Origin: Gammaproteobacteria bacterium
GTDB lineage: Bacteria; Pseudomonadota; Gammaproteobacteria; Xanthomonadales; Wenzhouxiangellaceae
Length of the DNA: 64,000 nt
NCBI GenBank assembly: GCA_021772975.1
Contig: JAJFKY010000020.1
Span: 131,559 to 195,558 of the forward strand
Reading direction: 5' to 3'
The notes under the pieces were generated by a model. That model ran no database searches. It had not been told where the DNA came from and saw only the letters and a list, made by a program, of their open reading frames with translations. Below are positions 1 through 8,543 of the stretch, piece after piece. A program made the position numbers and the translations under genes. The first letter of the stretch is position 1. Each line of letters begins with the position of its first letter.

Positions 1-936
1 GCTGGTGAAATCCCCGGCCCGCGCCTGTTTGTGTCCGGCCCATTTATCCAGCATGCGCCGTACCCCGGCACCGAGAACTACCGCTGGGGGGTCAATGGTG
101 AACGTGATGCGCGCGCGAAAGTACGGCGCCTGCATGCCGCCGGCATGGATATCATCAAAATGGTCGATCAGGATGAGATGACCAGGGCCGAAGCCGCCGC
201 GGTGGTGGATGAAGCGCACAAACTGGGTTTAAAAGTGGTCGGGCATTCACACCGTCCGGAGGAAATCCGCCTGGGGCTGGAAATCGGGGTGGATAATTTT
301 GAGCACACCGGCCTGGCGGCAGCACCGGAGTATCCTGACAGCGTGATGTCGGCGCTACGCGAGCGGACCGCCACCGGCCGGGTGCGTGGTGGTCCACTGT
401 ACTGGACCCCCACAGTGGAAGGCTTATGGAATTACGATTACACCCGCGATAATCCCGAAGCGCTGGATAACACCTGCTGGCACCGTGGGCTGAAGGCTGA
501 CACGATTGCTGATATCGAGCAGTCTATTGCCCACCCGGAACGGTTACTGTATTTTCAGTTGACGCCCAAACGCAAGCCGACTCTGAAACGCAAGATTCAT
601 CAATTACGTGATGCCGGCGTAGTGATGATGATCGGCACCGACAGTGGCATTCCCATGAAGTTTCACTGCCAGTCGACCTGGAATGAACTGGACGTATGGG
701 TCAATGTGATGGAGATACCGGTGATGGAAACCCTTCAGGCCGCCACCTACTGGCCGTCCAAGTTTATGGGGGTGGAGGAGCAATGGGGGACGCTGGTGCC
801 CGGGCGCTACGCTGATATCATTGCCGTCAAAGGCGATGTGCTGCGCCATATTGCACTACTTCAGAATGTTGATTTCGTTATGAAAGGCGGCACTGTCTAC
901 AAACGCGATGGCCGCCCGGTAGAAGAAAACTTATAA
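1..936 (+). CDS. Amidohydrolase family protein (5' end outside the window)
   Basis: The reading frame is open from base 1, and the first residues (AGEIPGPRLFVSG) read as the interior of an imidazolonepropionase-like metal-dependent hydrolase, so the N-terminus lies upstream. Visible features are VVGHSH, typical of a metal-binding His pair, FEHTG, and the GTDSG motif carrying the conserved metal-binding Asp. The C-terminus (GRYADIIAVKGD) is the usual small beta-domain of amidohydrolases with a TIM-barrel core. A GTG at 31 could serve as an internal start but is unlikely to be the true one. The substrate cannot be told; cyclic amides and dipeptides are usual in this family. The next gene starts 32 bases downstream and encodes a small lipoprotein. 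Confidence 0.85.
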   Translation, partial: AGEIPGPRLFVSGPFIQHAPYPGTENYRWGVNGERDARAKVRRLHAAGMDIIKMVDQDEMTRAEAAAVVDEAHKLGLKVVGHSHRPEEIRLGLEIGVDNFEHTGLAAAPEYPDSVMSALRERTATGRVRGGPLYWTPTVEGLWNYDYTRDNPEALDNTCWHRGLKADTIADIEQSIAHPERLLYFQLTPKRKPTLKRKIHQLRDAGVVMMIGTDSGIPMKFHCQSTWNELDVWVNVMEIPVMETLQAATYWPSKFMGVEEQWGTLVPGRYADIIAVKGDVLRHIALLQNVDFVMKGGTVYKRDGRPVEENL

Positions 937-967
937 ATAGAAATGCTCAATATCAACGGGTTATAAA

Positions 968-1291
968 ATGAACATAAAATTTATATGCAGTTTAACGGCC
1001 GCTGTCATTATCACTGCCTGCGGCGGTGATGGCGGTTCGGTCAGTAAAGCTGATCTGGTCAAGGCCTGCAACGACGTGGTCGATTGGGGCGAGAGCCGTT
1101 GTGAATGTATGGCGGACAAAGCCAAGGCGGACTTATCCGCTGACGGTCAGCGCCTGTTGTATGCGTCCATGACCGGTGATCAGGAGTCAGCCGAGCGGCT
1201 GGCGCGCGCGATGAATATTGAAGAAGCCAGTCAGGCAGGTATGTTTATGCTGAACGCCAGCATGGCCTGCGCGTTATCTGAGCCGGAATAA
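968..1291 (+). CDS. Small Cys-containing putative lipoprotein, 107 aa
   Basis: The protein begins with a short basic N-terminus, a hydrophobic stretch and a lipobox ending at Cys18 (IITAC-GG), so it is probably a lipid-anchored envelope protein. The mature part contains a CxC (CEC) and two further Cys, which could form disulfides in the periplasm. No family is recognised. It lies close behind the amidohydrolase and could be co-transcribed with it. It converges with the DUF1223 gene across a 74-base gap. Confidence 0.7.
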   Translation: MNIKFICSLTAAVIITACGGDGGSVSKADLVKACNDVVDWGESRCECMADKAKADLSADGQRLLYASMTGDQESAERLARAMNIEEASQAGMFMLNASMACALSEPE

Positions 1292-1365
1292 ACCCTGCTC
1301 AGATATTTTGCCCGCAGGTATTGGTTCACCAGGCACGTCTGTTTACCAGCAGTTTTTAACCCGCC

Positions 1366-2121
1366 CTAATCGTTGTCTGGCAGCCAGCCGCCGGTGGCCT
1401 GCAGCGGCGCCGGACTGGGCTGAGCACTGACCCAGGCGATAATGGCACGCCGCCGGGTCTTGACCGGAACCGTGCTGGGCAGGCTAAGCTTCCATCGATT
1501 ATCAGTGGCCTGGCTGGGAGCGCTGGTGTGGCCCAGCACCACAAAATCCTCATCCAGGATTCGGCCGCGGTTTTCACCCCCGGCGATTTCCGATTCGATA
1601 CCGAAACCCAGAATGGCGATATGCGCGGTCAAGCTGGTACCTGAATCTTCGCTAATGGGGATAAATGATATCTGCGCGGACTCCAGATCAGTCTGCAGTT
1701 GCAGTACGCCGACGTTTTCCGCCGGTTGAAGATCAGGTTCCGAGCGCCGGAAAAATCCCCGCCATTCGCGGCCCTGCACGACCAGCCCAGGAGTATAGAC
1801 GCTGTCGATCCGGCCGCTGCTGGCATAGTTCTGCTGGCGCTGAGTATGCCGCCGGCTGGCAAATGCATCATGCCAGCCGAGGTAATCCCAGTAATCGACA
1901 TGAAAAGCCATCGGGATGACCTGCGTCCACAACCCGGGATGATCAACATATTGGCTTAGCCAGTTATCGGCGGGCGGACAGCTGCTGCAACCATGAGAGG
2001 TAAATAATTCGATTGTTGGTACCCGCTGGGTGGGGCTGGAGAAGCGGACTGTGGTTTGGCCGAACACACAGCTGCTGCACAGCATCAGCAGTAAGACGGC
2101 AAGCGGGCGGTGAGACAACAT
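1366..2121 (-). CDS. DUF1223 family secreted thioredoxin-like protein
   Basis: Residues just after the signal peptide read VELFTSHGCSSCPPAD, the hallmark CxxC segment of DUF1223, a thioredoxin-fold family of exported proteins of unproven function. The segment WDYLGW and the later VQGREW region also fit the family. The ATG at 2121 gives a clean Sec signal peptide (MLSHRPLAVLLLMLC) with a GGAA-like ribosome site upstream. In-frame starts at 2145 (ATG) and 2148 (GTG) would add residues before it and are less likely. The Cys pair suggests redox activity in the periplasm, but that is inference from the fold. Confidence 0.8.
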   Translation of the reverse strand: MLSHRPLAVLLLMLCSSCVFGQTTVRFSSPTQRVPTIELFTSHGCSSCPPADNWLSQYVDHPGLWTQVIPMAFHVDYWDYLGWHDAFASRRHTQRQQNYASSGRIDSVYTPGLVVQGREWRGFFRRSEPDLQPAENVGVLQLQTDLESAQISFIPISEDSGTSLTAHIAILGFGIESEIAGGENRGRILDEDFVVLGHTSAPSQATDNRWKLSLPSTVPVKTRRRAIIAWVSAQPSPAPLQATGGWLPDND

Positions 2122-2241
2122 AACTGGGTTCCGGATCAGGCTCATCACTAAGACCGGACCGGTCAGAATTGATCACATAACCCTGCCTGGCAGCTCTGAC
2201 GGTTTCAGTCCGTTATGCCAGGGCGTGGATAAAATTAAATT

Positions 2242-2247
2242 CTATAC
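2242..2247 (+). promoter_or_regulatory. Possible sigma-S-like -10 element upstream of the entericidin gene
   Basis: CTATAC preceded by T resembles the extended -10 of stationary-phase promoters. It lies about 90 bases before the entericidin start. Entericidin B is known to be sigma-S dependent in E. coli. A palindrome (CCTGGCA at 2186-2192 and TGCCAGG at 2216-2222, enclosing ACGG/CCGT) lies just upstream. No convincing -35 is seen, so this is a weak call. Confidence 0.25.
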
Positions 2248-2338
2248 GCACGGTAAAAATTGATGATGTAATACCTCACAAGGCGATGCTAAACTGCTAA
2301 GCTTAGTCGGGATCAACAACCACCATAAGGAGTGAACC

Positions 2339-2485
2339 ATGACATTCAAGAACCTCATATTGATGCTTTTTCTGGCTATGCTGGCTGGCTCGATCACTGC
2401 CTGCAATACTATTGAAGGCGCCGGTAAAGACATTAAATCAGCCGGTGGCGCTATTGAAGATGCCGCTGATGACGAAGATGATTAA
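2339..2485 (+). CDS. ecnB: Entericidin A/B family lipoprotein, 48 aa
   Basis: This short gene has a strong ribosome site (AAGGAG, 2327-2332) and encodes a hydrophobic signal peptide with lipobox SITAC (Cys22). It is followed by the entericidin signature NTIEGAGKDIKSAG and an acidic tail (EDAADDEDD). Entericidins are tiny envelope lipoproteins; in E. coli the EcnA/EcnB pair was described as an antidote/toxin pair that affects cell lysis in stationary phase. Only one member is present here, as in many proteobacteria. A rho-independent terminator follows at 2527. The length matches the family. Confidence 0.88.
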   Translation: MTFKNLILMLFLAMLAGSITACNTIEGAGKDIKSAGGAIEDAADDEDD

Positions 2486-2526
2486 AACCGGTTGATCCAG
2501 CCGCAAAGCTGGCAGCCGCTATCAAC

Positions 2527-2552
2527 AAGCCGCCTGAATGGCGGCTTTTTTT
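2527..2552 (+). terminator. Rho-independent terminator after the entericidin gene
   Basis: A seven-base-pair stem (AGCCGCC 2528-2534 with GGCGGCT 2540-2546) and a five-base loop are followed by a T run. It sits 42 bases after the entericidin stop and abuts the stop codon of the convergent alkB gene. Confidence 0.8.
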
Positions 2553-3693
2553 ATGGCTTGTCCGGATAGGCGGGTAAGCGCGGGTCGACAAACCTGAACC
2601 ATAACGGCGGCACCAGCGCCAATAGAAACATGGTGGCATAGCCGGCTGGCAACTGCGGTGCGCTGCTATGACTTTTAAGGTTCTGATAGTCCGTGCGTGG
2701 ATTGGCGTGGTGATCGGAATGGCGTTGCAGGTGCAGCAGGATCTGATTGCTCAACCAGAAATCCGAGTTCCAGGAATCCTGCGGACTGGGACGTTCGAAG
2801 CGGCCGGAAGCCAGTTGCCGGCGGCGCAGGCCATAGTGTTCCACATAATTAATAATTTCCAGGGAAACAATCGCCAGCAGCGCCTGGCCGGCCCATACCA
2901 GCAGACCGGTCCAGCCGAACTGCCAGGTGATCAGCGCAGCCAGCAGCGTTGTGATTGAATACCACCACAACATCTCATTGCGCCAGTGCCAGGCCGGTAA
3001 TTTGAAGACCGTCAATCTTTTCGCTTCCAGTTGCCAGGCATTCTGGAGGTTGTTCCAGATCGAGCGCGGCAGAAATGCAAACAGGCTTTGGCCTGCGCTG
3101 GCCGAGGATGGATCCCTGGGCGTGGATACCCAGACATGATGTCCACGCACATGCTCGACCTTAAAGCCGGCGTATGCCACCGTGGTCAGCAACAAGCCTC
3201 CCAGCCAGGCCTGCCAGCGGGCTTTCTTGTGGATCAGCTCGTGCGCGACATTGATGGCGTTAATGCCGCTGACAATGCCGAATGACAGCATCAGACCCAG
3301 CCAGCCCGTGATGCTCAGCCAGCTGGTACTGACGGCAAAATCAAGCACGTACCACAGTAAGGCGAACTGAATCAACGCACACCAGGCGGGCAGGGCAGCA
3401 TACAGGGCGGTTGGTCCGGTAACCTCTGCGTTACGGGTATCGCGGCCCAGTGCATAGTCCGCGCAGGGCAGGATCACATACAGCACGAACAGCGGCAGCC
3501 ACATCAATGTATTGGCCCAACTGACGGACTGCTGCGCGGCCAGCTGCTGGCCACTGAGAATGGCGGCAGGCATTAACGCCGGGACCAGCAGACAAAATAA
3601 AAAACCGAAACGATTCATAGCGGCCGGATAATGGTGAACCTGGGTTAGTTTTAGCATATTTTGCGGCATTAAGCAGGTGCTGTTGTCCGGCAT
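2551..3693 (-). CDS. alkB: Alkane 1-monooxygenase (AlkB family)
   Basis: This integral-membrane diiron hydroxylase oxidises the terminal carbon of n-alkanes using rubredoxin-delivered electrons. All four AlkB histidine motifs are present in order: HELIH, EHVRGHH, NYVEHYG and LQRHSDHH. Several hydrophobic segments fit the usual six membrane helices. The first in-frame ATG gives 380 residues; the ATG at 3618 (MNRFGFLF) begins right at the first membrane helix and is a plausible true start. No rubredoxin or rubredoxin reductase lies next to it, so its electron donors must be elsewhere. The stop codon touches the entericidin terminator. Confidence 0.92.
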   Translation of the reverse strand: MPDNSTCLMPQNMLKLTQVHHYPAAMNRFGFLFCLLVPALMPAAILSGQQLAAQQSVSWANTLMWLPLFVLYVILPCADYALGRDTRNAEVTGPTALYAALPAWCALIQFALLWYVLDFAVSTSWLSITGWLGLMLSFGIVSGINAINVAHELIHKKARWQAWLGGLLLTTVAYAGFKVEHVRGHHVWVSTPRDPSSASAGQSLFAFLPRSIWNNLQNAWQLEAKRLTVFKLPAWHWRNEMLWWYSITTLLAALITWQFGWTGLLVWAGQALLAIVSLEIINYVEHYGLRRRQLASGRFERPSPQDSWNSDFWLSNQILLHLQRHSDHHANPRTDYQNLKSHSSAPQLPAGYATMFLLALVPPLWFRFVDPRLPAYPDKP

Positions 3694-3758
3694 GGTGGCA
3701 ACGGGGCGGCTGGCCGGCCTGGCGGAGTGGTGGCCAGTCGAAGCGGTTTCCGGTCCGG

Positions 3759-4535
3759 CTAGCCGGGTAAACTGCGCTCGATAACAGCCGCCATTTTTTG
3801 CAGGCCGATGATCAGGCGTGGTCCGGGGCGTCCCAGATAAGCCTCACTGATAGCGACTATGCGCTGTTGTTTTACCGCGGTAATGTCGTGCCAGCCATCA
3901 CGGCGGCTGACGATACGCGGGCGATAGTTTTTTTCCGGCACTCCGCACCAGGACATCACAATAATATCCGGATTGATCTGCCGGGCTTGTGCGGTGCTGA
4001 TTTCCCTGCTCTGACAATCTTCCCCGCCGAGTGGGTTAACGCCACCGGCCAGGTCGATCAATTGGGTGGCCCAGGAATGCTGACCAGGGACGATCACCGG
4101 CTTGGGCCACCATTCCACCAGCACTTTAGGGCGCTGCTCGGTCTGGCGGGCGGAATACCTGGCCAGCCGTGAGCGAAACTGCTCAGCCAGCCGCCGGCCG
4201 CGCTCAGCAACCTGCAAGGCGGTGGCAATACGCAGGATATCGTCAGCCACATCGTCCAGACTGCGGGGAGCGGTCACCAGCACCGGAATACCGGTGGCCT
4301 GCAGGCCGGCAATCACTTCGCCGTGTCCAGGAACCGTATCCGAAGCGATGATCAGATCGGGTTTGAGAGCGGCCACCCGATCGGGCTCCACGCCCAGATC
4401 CGGCCCGACTTTAGGCAGCCGGGCGACCGTTTCAGGTGGATAATCAGAGTGCTGGTCAACACCCACCAGCCATGCCGCGCAACCGAGTGCACAGATAATC
4501 TCGGTATTGGAGCAGCTGTGACTGACGATACGCAT
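3759..4535 (-). CDS. BtuF-like cobalamin/iron-type ABC substrate-binding domain protein without signal peptide
   Basis: The protein matches the class III periplasmic binding protein fold (PF01497): start RIVSHSCSNTEIICALG, then VGVDQHSDYP, LKPDLIIAS, ALQVAE and a long bridging helix, with NPDIIVMSWCG near the end. Members of this group are often annotated as cobalamin-binding protein. No signal peptide is visible: the protein starts directly at the first beta strand. It may therefore be cytoplasmic or mis-started, but no better upstream start is evident. No permease or ATPase gene is adjacent. The ligand is uncertain. Confidence 0.8.
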   Translation of the reverse strand: MRIVSHSCSNTEIICALGCAAWLVGVDQHSDYPPETVARLPKVGPDLGVEPDRVAALKPDLIIASDTVPGHGEVIAGLQATGIPVLVTAPRSLDDVADDILRIATALQVAERGRRLAEQFRSRLARYSARQTEQRPKVLVEWWPKPVIVPGQHSWATQLIDLAGGVNPLGGEDCQSREISTAQARQINPDIIVMSWCGVPEKNYRPRIVSRRDGWHDITAVKQQRIVAISEAYLGRPGPRLIIGLQKMAAVIERSLPG

Positions 4536-4629
4536 GTTAAAGCCCGTAGCGGCAGCTTTAAGCTAAACCGCGGCTGTAAGAAAAGCCTGGAGCATGCTGG
4601 CCAGGCTTTTATACAGGCAGGGTCGCAGT

Positions 4630-5445
4630 TTACTTGCGCCGCGCCGCCGAACCGCCTCTGCCACCGGGGCCACGGCCGGCACTGCCTGCGCGTAAGCCGC
4701 CAGCGCCACGTCCAGCGCTGCCACGGGAGCCGCGAAAGCCGCCTCCCCGGTTGCCGCGATAACCGCGCCGGTGACCAAAGCCCCGCCGTCCACCGATGAA
4801 TCCGCGCCGATAACCATAGCCGAATCCGCGCCCAAACCCGAAGCCGCGCCCAAATCCAAATCCGTACCCGGGACCGTATAAAAAGCGGTTGTGAAACCCA
4901 AACGGGTAGCCGAAGCCGTAGGAAAAGTAGCCGTAGGAAAACGGGTGGAAAAACGGGCTGCCGTAAAAAGCATAACCGGGGTAATTACCGTAGCCGTAAC
5001 CATAGCCGTCCAGTCCGAAGCGTTCCGGCCATAGATACAGAACATCCGTGGCCACTACCGGATAGCGGTATTGATATTCACCGACTTCGCGTACCTGAAT
5101 GGTATCCACTCGTCCGGTGATGGTGACTTCACGGCCTTCGCGGAAAATCTGCGGGTCTTGAAAACCATTTTTGCAGGCGATAAAGCGGCCTTCGGTGCTG
5201 TCGGTAAATACCGGGCGGGCCTGATAATCCAGTTCCTGACCCAGAATCTCGATACAGGTTTTATTTTGTTCGGTATTGGTGGCAATGATGGTGCCGCCCC
5301 AGCGCACCGGAACACCGAGATTGTTATCCGAAACTGCCTGCGGGGAGATGCCCGGATAGTCTCCGGCGAGTGGTTGTGGAATGGTTGCACAGCCAGTGAA
5401 TGCCGCACTGACAATCAATAAACCAAGTAGCTTCCAGTGGCGCAT
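4630..5445 (-). CDS. Slp-family outer-membrane lipoprotein with Gly/aromatic and Arg-Gly tail
   Basis: The signal peptide ends in lipobox FTGCA (Cys19). Residues 20-140 resemble Slp/YeaY starvation lipoproteins: VRWGGTIIATN, LGQELDYQARP, GRFIACKNGFQDP, GREVTITGRV. From about residue 146 the sequence becomes a low-complexity tail, first Gly with Tyr/Phe (GYGYGYGNY, FGFGRGFGFG) and then Arg-Gly repeats to the end (about 213-271). Slp proteins normally stop near residue 190, so the tail is an addition. Function is unknown. The tail is strongly basic and may bind polyanions or self-associate, which is inference. Confidence 0.8.
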   Translation of the reverse strand: MRHWKLLGLLIVSAAFTGCATIPQPLAGDYPGISPQAVSDNNLGVPVRWGGTIIATNTEQNKTCIEILGQELDYQARPVFTDSTEGRFIACKNGFQDPQIFREGREVTITGRVDTIQVREVGEYQYRYPVVATDVLYLWPERFGLDGYGYGYGNYPGYAFYGSPFFHPFSYGYFSYGFGYPFGFHNRFLYGPGYGFGFGRGFGFGRGFGYGYRRGFIGGRRGFGHRRGYRGNRGGGFRGSRGSAGRGAGGLRAGSAGRGPGGRGGSAARRK

Positions 5446-5517
5446 AATCTAGGTACCTAATCAGTGATTTCGGATTCTATCCAAACTAAGACTATCGCAG
5501 TACATGACAGTTCCGCG

Positions 5518-5853
5518 TTATTCATTCAGCAATTCGTTGACTTTGGCGGCGCAGATGAAATCATTTTCTGATAAACCGTCAATCGCATGGGTGGTGAAGG
5601 TGACCGTACAGAAGTTGTAGCCGGCGGAGAAATCCGGATGATGCATTTCCTGGTTGGCGATCCAGGCCAGCGCGTTGATAAACGCCATGGTTTTATAAAA
5701 ACCTTTAAACTCGAACCGCCGCTGAATGGACTTGCCATCCTCAGCCAGTTCCCAGCCGGTTACCTGCTGTTGCAGTTTCTCGGCGACCACCCGGCTCAGC
5801 GGCTGAACGCCGCCTTCGCACGGCACGCACTTTTTGTCACTTAAATCACTCAT
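5518..5853 (-). CDS. phhB: Pterin-4a-carbinolamine dehydratase
   Basis: This 111-residue protein has the PCD/DCoH signature: WELAEDGKSIQRRF, then EMHHPDF with the catalytic His pair, and TTHAIDGLSENDF. It dehydrates the 4a-hydroxytetrahydropterin formed by phenylalanine hydroxylase so that the cofactor can be recycled. It lies 33 bases downstream of phhA on the same strand, the usual phhA-phhB operon. Confidence 0.95.
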   Translation of the reverse strand: MSDLSDKKCVPCEGGVQPLSRVVAEKLQQQVTGWELAEDGKSIQRRFEFKGFYKTMAFINALAWIANQEMHHPDFSAGYNFCTVTFTTHAIDGLSENDFICAAKVNELLNE

Positions 5854-5886
5854 GCAAATTATCCAGTATCAGGTTTCAGACGCGCT

Positions 5887-6681
5887 TCAGGCGGCCTGTT
5901 TGGGTTCGTAGACAGGTTGACACAGTCCCAGTACTCTGGCTTTACGGATCAGACTGATCAGATCAAGCTCGGCCAGTTCATACATGTCGCTCAGGTCATG
6001 CAGGATATAATAAATCGGCTGATAAATATCAATCCGATATGGGGTGCGCAAGGCATCCATCACGTCAAAGCGCCGGCGTATGGGTTCATCGCTTTCGATC
6101 GCATACACCAGCTCTCCAGGTGAAGAATTGATGCCACCACCATAACTGCGGATGCCGCCGTGGGAGTCGAGTAAGCCAAACTCAACGGTAAACCAGTACA
6201 GTCGGGCCAGCAGCACGCGGTCTTCCTTGCTGGCATTGACGCCGGCTTTACCGTAGGCGGCGGTAAAATCGCCGAACGCCGGGTTGGTCAGCATGGCGGT
6301 ATGACCGAATATTTCATGAAAAATGTCCGGTTCCTGCAGATAGTCCATTTCCTCGCGGGTACGGATGAAAGAAGCGGCCGGAAAACGGCGCTCCGACAGC
6401 AGTCGGAAAAAGCGGTCAAAGTTGATCAACGCAGGCACCGGTTCTACCCGCCAGCCGGTTCGTTCCAGCAGTACTTTGGAGACTTCGCCCGGCTGTGGAA
6501 TACGATCATGAGGCAGTTTCAACATCTCCAGACCGTCCAGGAATTCCTGGCATACCCGGTTCTGGACAAGCTCCATCTGGCGGGTGATCAAATCGTGCCA
6601 GATGGAATGCTCTTCCTCAGTATACGGAATGATGCCGTTTTCATCGGGTACTTTGGCGGCATATTTGGTGCTTTTTCCCAT
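5887..6681 (-). CDS. phhA: Phenylalanine 4-monooxygenase
   Basis: The 264-residue monomeric bacterial enzyme converts phenylalanine to tyrosine using tetrahydropterin and O2 at a mononuclear iron. The iron ligands are visible in FHEIFGHTAM (two His) and in WFTVEFGLL (Glu). PDENGIIPYTEEEH and YELAELD are also family segments. It heads the phhA-phhB operon and is divergent from the FAD oxidoreductase at 6881 across a 199-base region. That region may hold the control sites, but no PhhR/TyrR box could be recognised with confidence. Confidence 0.96.
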   Translation of the reverse strand: MGKSTKYAAKVPDENGIIPYTEEEHSIWHDLITRQMELVQNRVCQEFLDGLEMLKLPHDRIPQPGEVSKVLLERTGWRVEPVPALINFDRFFRLLSERRFPAASFIRTREEMDYLQEPDIFHEIFGHTAMLTNPAFGDFTAAYGKAGVNASKEDRVLLARLYWFTVEFGLLDSHGGIRSYGGGINSSPGELVYAIESDEPIRRRFDVMDALRTPYRIDIYQPIYYILHDLSDMYELAELDLISLIRKARVLGLCQPVYEPKQAA

Positions 6682-6880
6682 CTCGCTTTACCTTTGTTGC
6701 AGACTGTTGTGCTCAGCATCCCGGCTGGCGTCCAGATTGACTTGTGAGTATAGCATCGCCGTCTGTGTCAACTGTTGAAGATTGGTTATATCAAAATGCC
6801 GGTTGGCGCGGCTATCACCAGCGGTGATTTCTATGCTACAAGCACTGTGATGTATCACCGATATCTGTATATCTGAGGTT

Positions 6881-8194
6881 ATGAACTGGCCCATACAAGA
6901 CTGCTGGTATCACCGCAGCCTGACGCCCCAGGCTGTCTTTTCCGGCGCCGTGCCGGACGCTGAGCAAGCCAGCCGGGTGGTGATCATCGGCGCCGGGTTT
7001 GCGGGTCTCGCTACTGCGTTGGGGCTGCTGGAGCGAGGCTGTCGGGACATCAGCATCGTGGAAGCGCAGACCGTTGGTTATGGCGCATCCGGGCGTAACG
7101 GCGGGTTTATCATGGCGGGTTATTCATTGCCTGAAAGCCGCCTGATAAACCGGCTCGGCGAACCGCTGGCGCGTGAGTTGTATCAGTTAACGCTGCGTGC
7201 CCAGCAAACCATCAAACGGCGCATCAGGGAATATCAATGGGATTGTGAACTGGTGGATGAGGGCATTGTGCTGGCCGACTGGTTCAACAATCAGGCCGGC
7301 TTACGCGTACGGCAGCAGTTCATGAATGGGCGAATGGGCGCGCGCTGGCAGATGCTGGCTGCGGGTGAATTGCCGGCTTATGTCAGCTCTCGCCGTTATG
7401 GTGGTGGTTTACTGGAGCCGGACGGCGCGCATTTTAACCCGCTTAAATACGTGCATGCGCTGGCCGGGTATCTGCAGGCCAACGGGGTGCGAATTTTTGA
7501 ACACAGCCGTGCTGTTGCGATTCAGCCTGGTCCACGGGGGTGGTCGGTAACCGTCAACAGCCAGGATCGGCAATGCCGGCTGAGCGCCGAACAGGTAGTC
7601 ATTTGCGCGGGCGGCTATATTCAGGAGCAGGGTCAGGACCAGGGCCTGCGGGTCAGTCAGGCCAGGGCGGTCTTACCGGTAGCCACTTACGTCATGGTGA
7701 CTGAGCCCCTGGGGGCTGCCTTGCGGCAGTGTCTGCCCGCTCAGGCCGCCATTTATGACAATCGGTTTGCATTTGATTATTACCGCGCCATGGCTGATGA
7801 CCGGTTGATGTGGGGTGGGCGGATTGCCATTGCCCGTCCTGCACCAGACCGCATTGCGCAATGGTTAAAACGCGATATGCTCAAAGTGTTTCCCGAGCTG
7901 GCGGAGGCACGGATCAACTCGGCCTGGGGCGGGCTGATGGGGTATACCCGTTCGCAGATGCCTTCCATCAGCCAGACCCAGCCCGGGTTATGGCATGCGC
8001 TGGGCTTTGGCGGGCATGGGGTGTGCGCCACCACCGTCGCCGGTGAAATAGTCGCCGCGGCCATCAGCCAGGAGGGGCGGCAACAGCGCCTGTTTGAGCC
8101 GTTTGAAATGGCGCCGGTATACGGCTGGCTGGGTTTGCTGGCGGCGCAGGGTTACTACTGGTGGCGGCAATTGCGTGACGTCTTACGCTTGTAG
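6881..8194 (+). CDS. FAD-dependent amine/amino-acid oxidoreductase (DAO family)
   Basis: The N-terminal dinucleotide fold VVIIGAGFAGLATALGLLERG, followed by VEAQTVGYGASGRNGGF, is typical of DadA/PuuB-type flavoenzymes (gamma-glutamylputrescine oxidase-like). The C-terminus (GLWHALGFGGHGVCATTVAGE) closes the FAD site. A ribosome site (TGAGG) precedes the ATG. The substrate is an amine or amino acid, but which one is not evident. It is divergent from phhA, so a role in amino-acid catabolism is possible. Confidence 0.87.
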   Translation: MNWPIQDCWYHRSLTPQAVFSGAVPDAEQASRVVIIGAGFAGLATALGLLERGCRDISIVEAQTVGYGASGRNGGFIMAGYSLPESRLINRLGEPLARELYQLTLRAQQTIKRRIREYQWDCELVDEGIVLADWFNNQAGLRVRQQFMNGRMGARWQMLAAGELPAYVSSRRYGGGLLEPDGAHFNPLKYVHALAGYLQANGVRIFEHSRAVAIQPGPRGWSVTVNSQDRQCRLSAEQVVICAGGYIQEQGQDQGLRVSQARAVLPVATYVMVTEPLGAALRQCLPAQAAIYDNRFAFDYYRAMADDRLMWGGRIAIARPAPDRIAQWLKRDMLKVFPELAEARINSAWGGLMGYTRSQMPSISQTQPGLWHALGFGGHGVCATTVAGEIVAAAISQEGRQQRLFEPFEMAPVYGWLGLLAAQGYYWWRQLRDVLRL

Positions 8195-8543
8195 GAAATT
8201 TCTTACATTTTGCCCGGGAACTATCTTACAGGCGGGCGCTGGTTTTTCCGACAGACAAAAATTCTGGCTGGTGAGAAGATAGCTACACCTGAGCTGGTCA
8301 GGTACGTCAAAGAATTTGGGGAATTCTTGACTAAACCGGCGGCGTTATCCCCTAACGCCGCCGGTTTTCTATATTCTCGACAAAATATTGTGTAAATAAT
8401 CGATGCAAATAGTACATAGCCATTGAGCATTTTGCGCTAAGGTATTAAAATCTAAAAGATATTTTTACTCAGCAAGCTCATGTTGATTCTTCAACAAGCT
8501 TCTAAGTCATTGATTTTCAATTAACCGTCGAGGAGAATTCGTT
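8195..8543. other. 349-base intergenic region before ndk, possible small RNA or leader
   Basis: No convincing protein-coding frame is seen. The region contains a perfect 15-base-pair hairpin with a T-rich tail at 8333-8370. The stretch after it (about 8371-8540) is AT-rich and presumably carries the ndk promoter. The ribosome site AGGAG (8531-8535) serves the TTG start of ndk. Confidence 0.45.
8333..8370 (+). terminator. Strong, nearly symmetric rho-independent terminator
   Basis: The arms AAACCGGCGGCGTTA (8333-8347) and TAACGCCGCCGGTTT (8353-8367) are perfectly complementary, with a five-base loop, and TTTT then follows. It lies 139 bases after the FAD oxidoreductase stop, further than usual, so it may end an independent transcript. 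An A-rich flank on the other side gives some terminator character on the minus strand too. Confidence 0.75.

Noticed and set aside
155-413. Minus-strand frames within the amidohydrolase gene
   Set aside because: These are GC-rich shadows of the plus-strand gene with Arg/Pro/Ser-rich products and no start signals.
4563-5045. Long frame antisense-shifted within the Slp gene, Ala/Thr/Val-rich
   Set aside because: It is a product of the Gly/Tyr/Arg repeat codons read in another frame; no ribosome site or family resemblance.
6682-6880. TyrR/PhhR operator between phhA and the oxidoreductase gene
   Set aside because: No TGTAAA-N6-TTTACA-like site could be recognised by eye.
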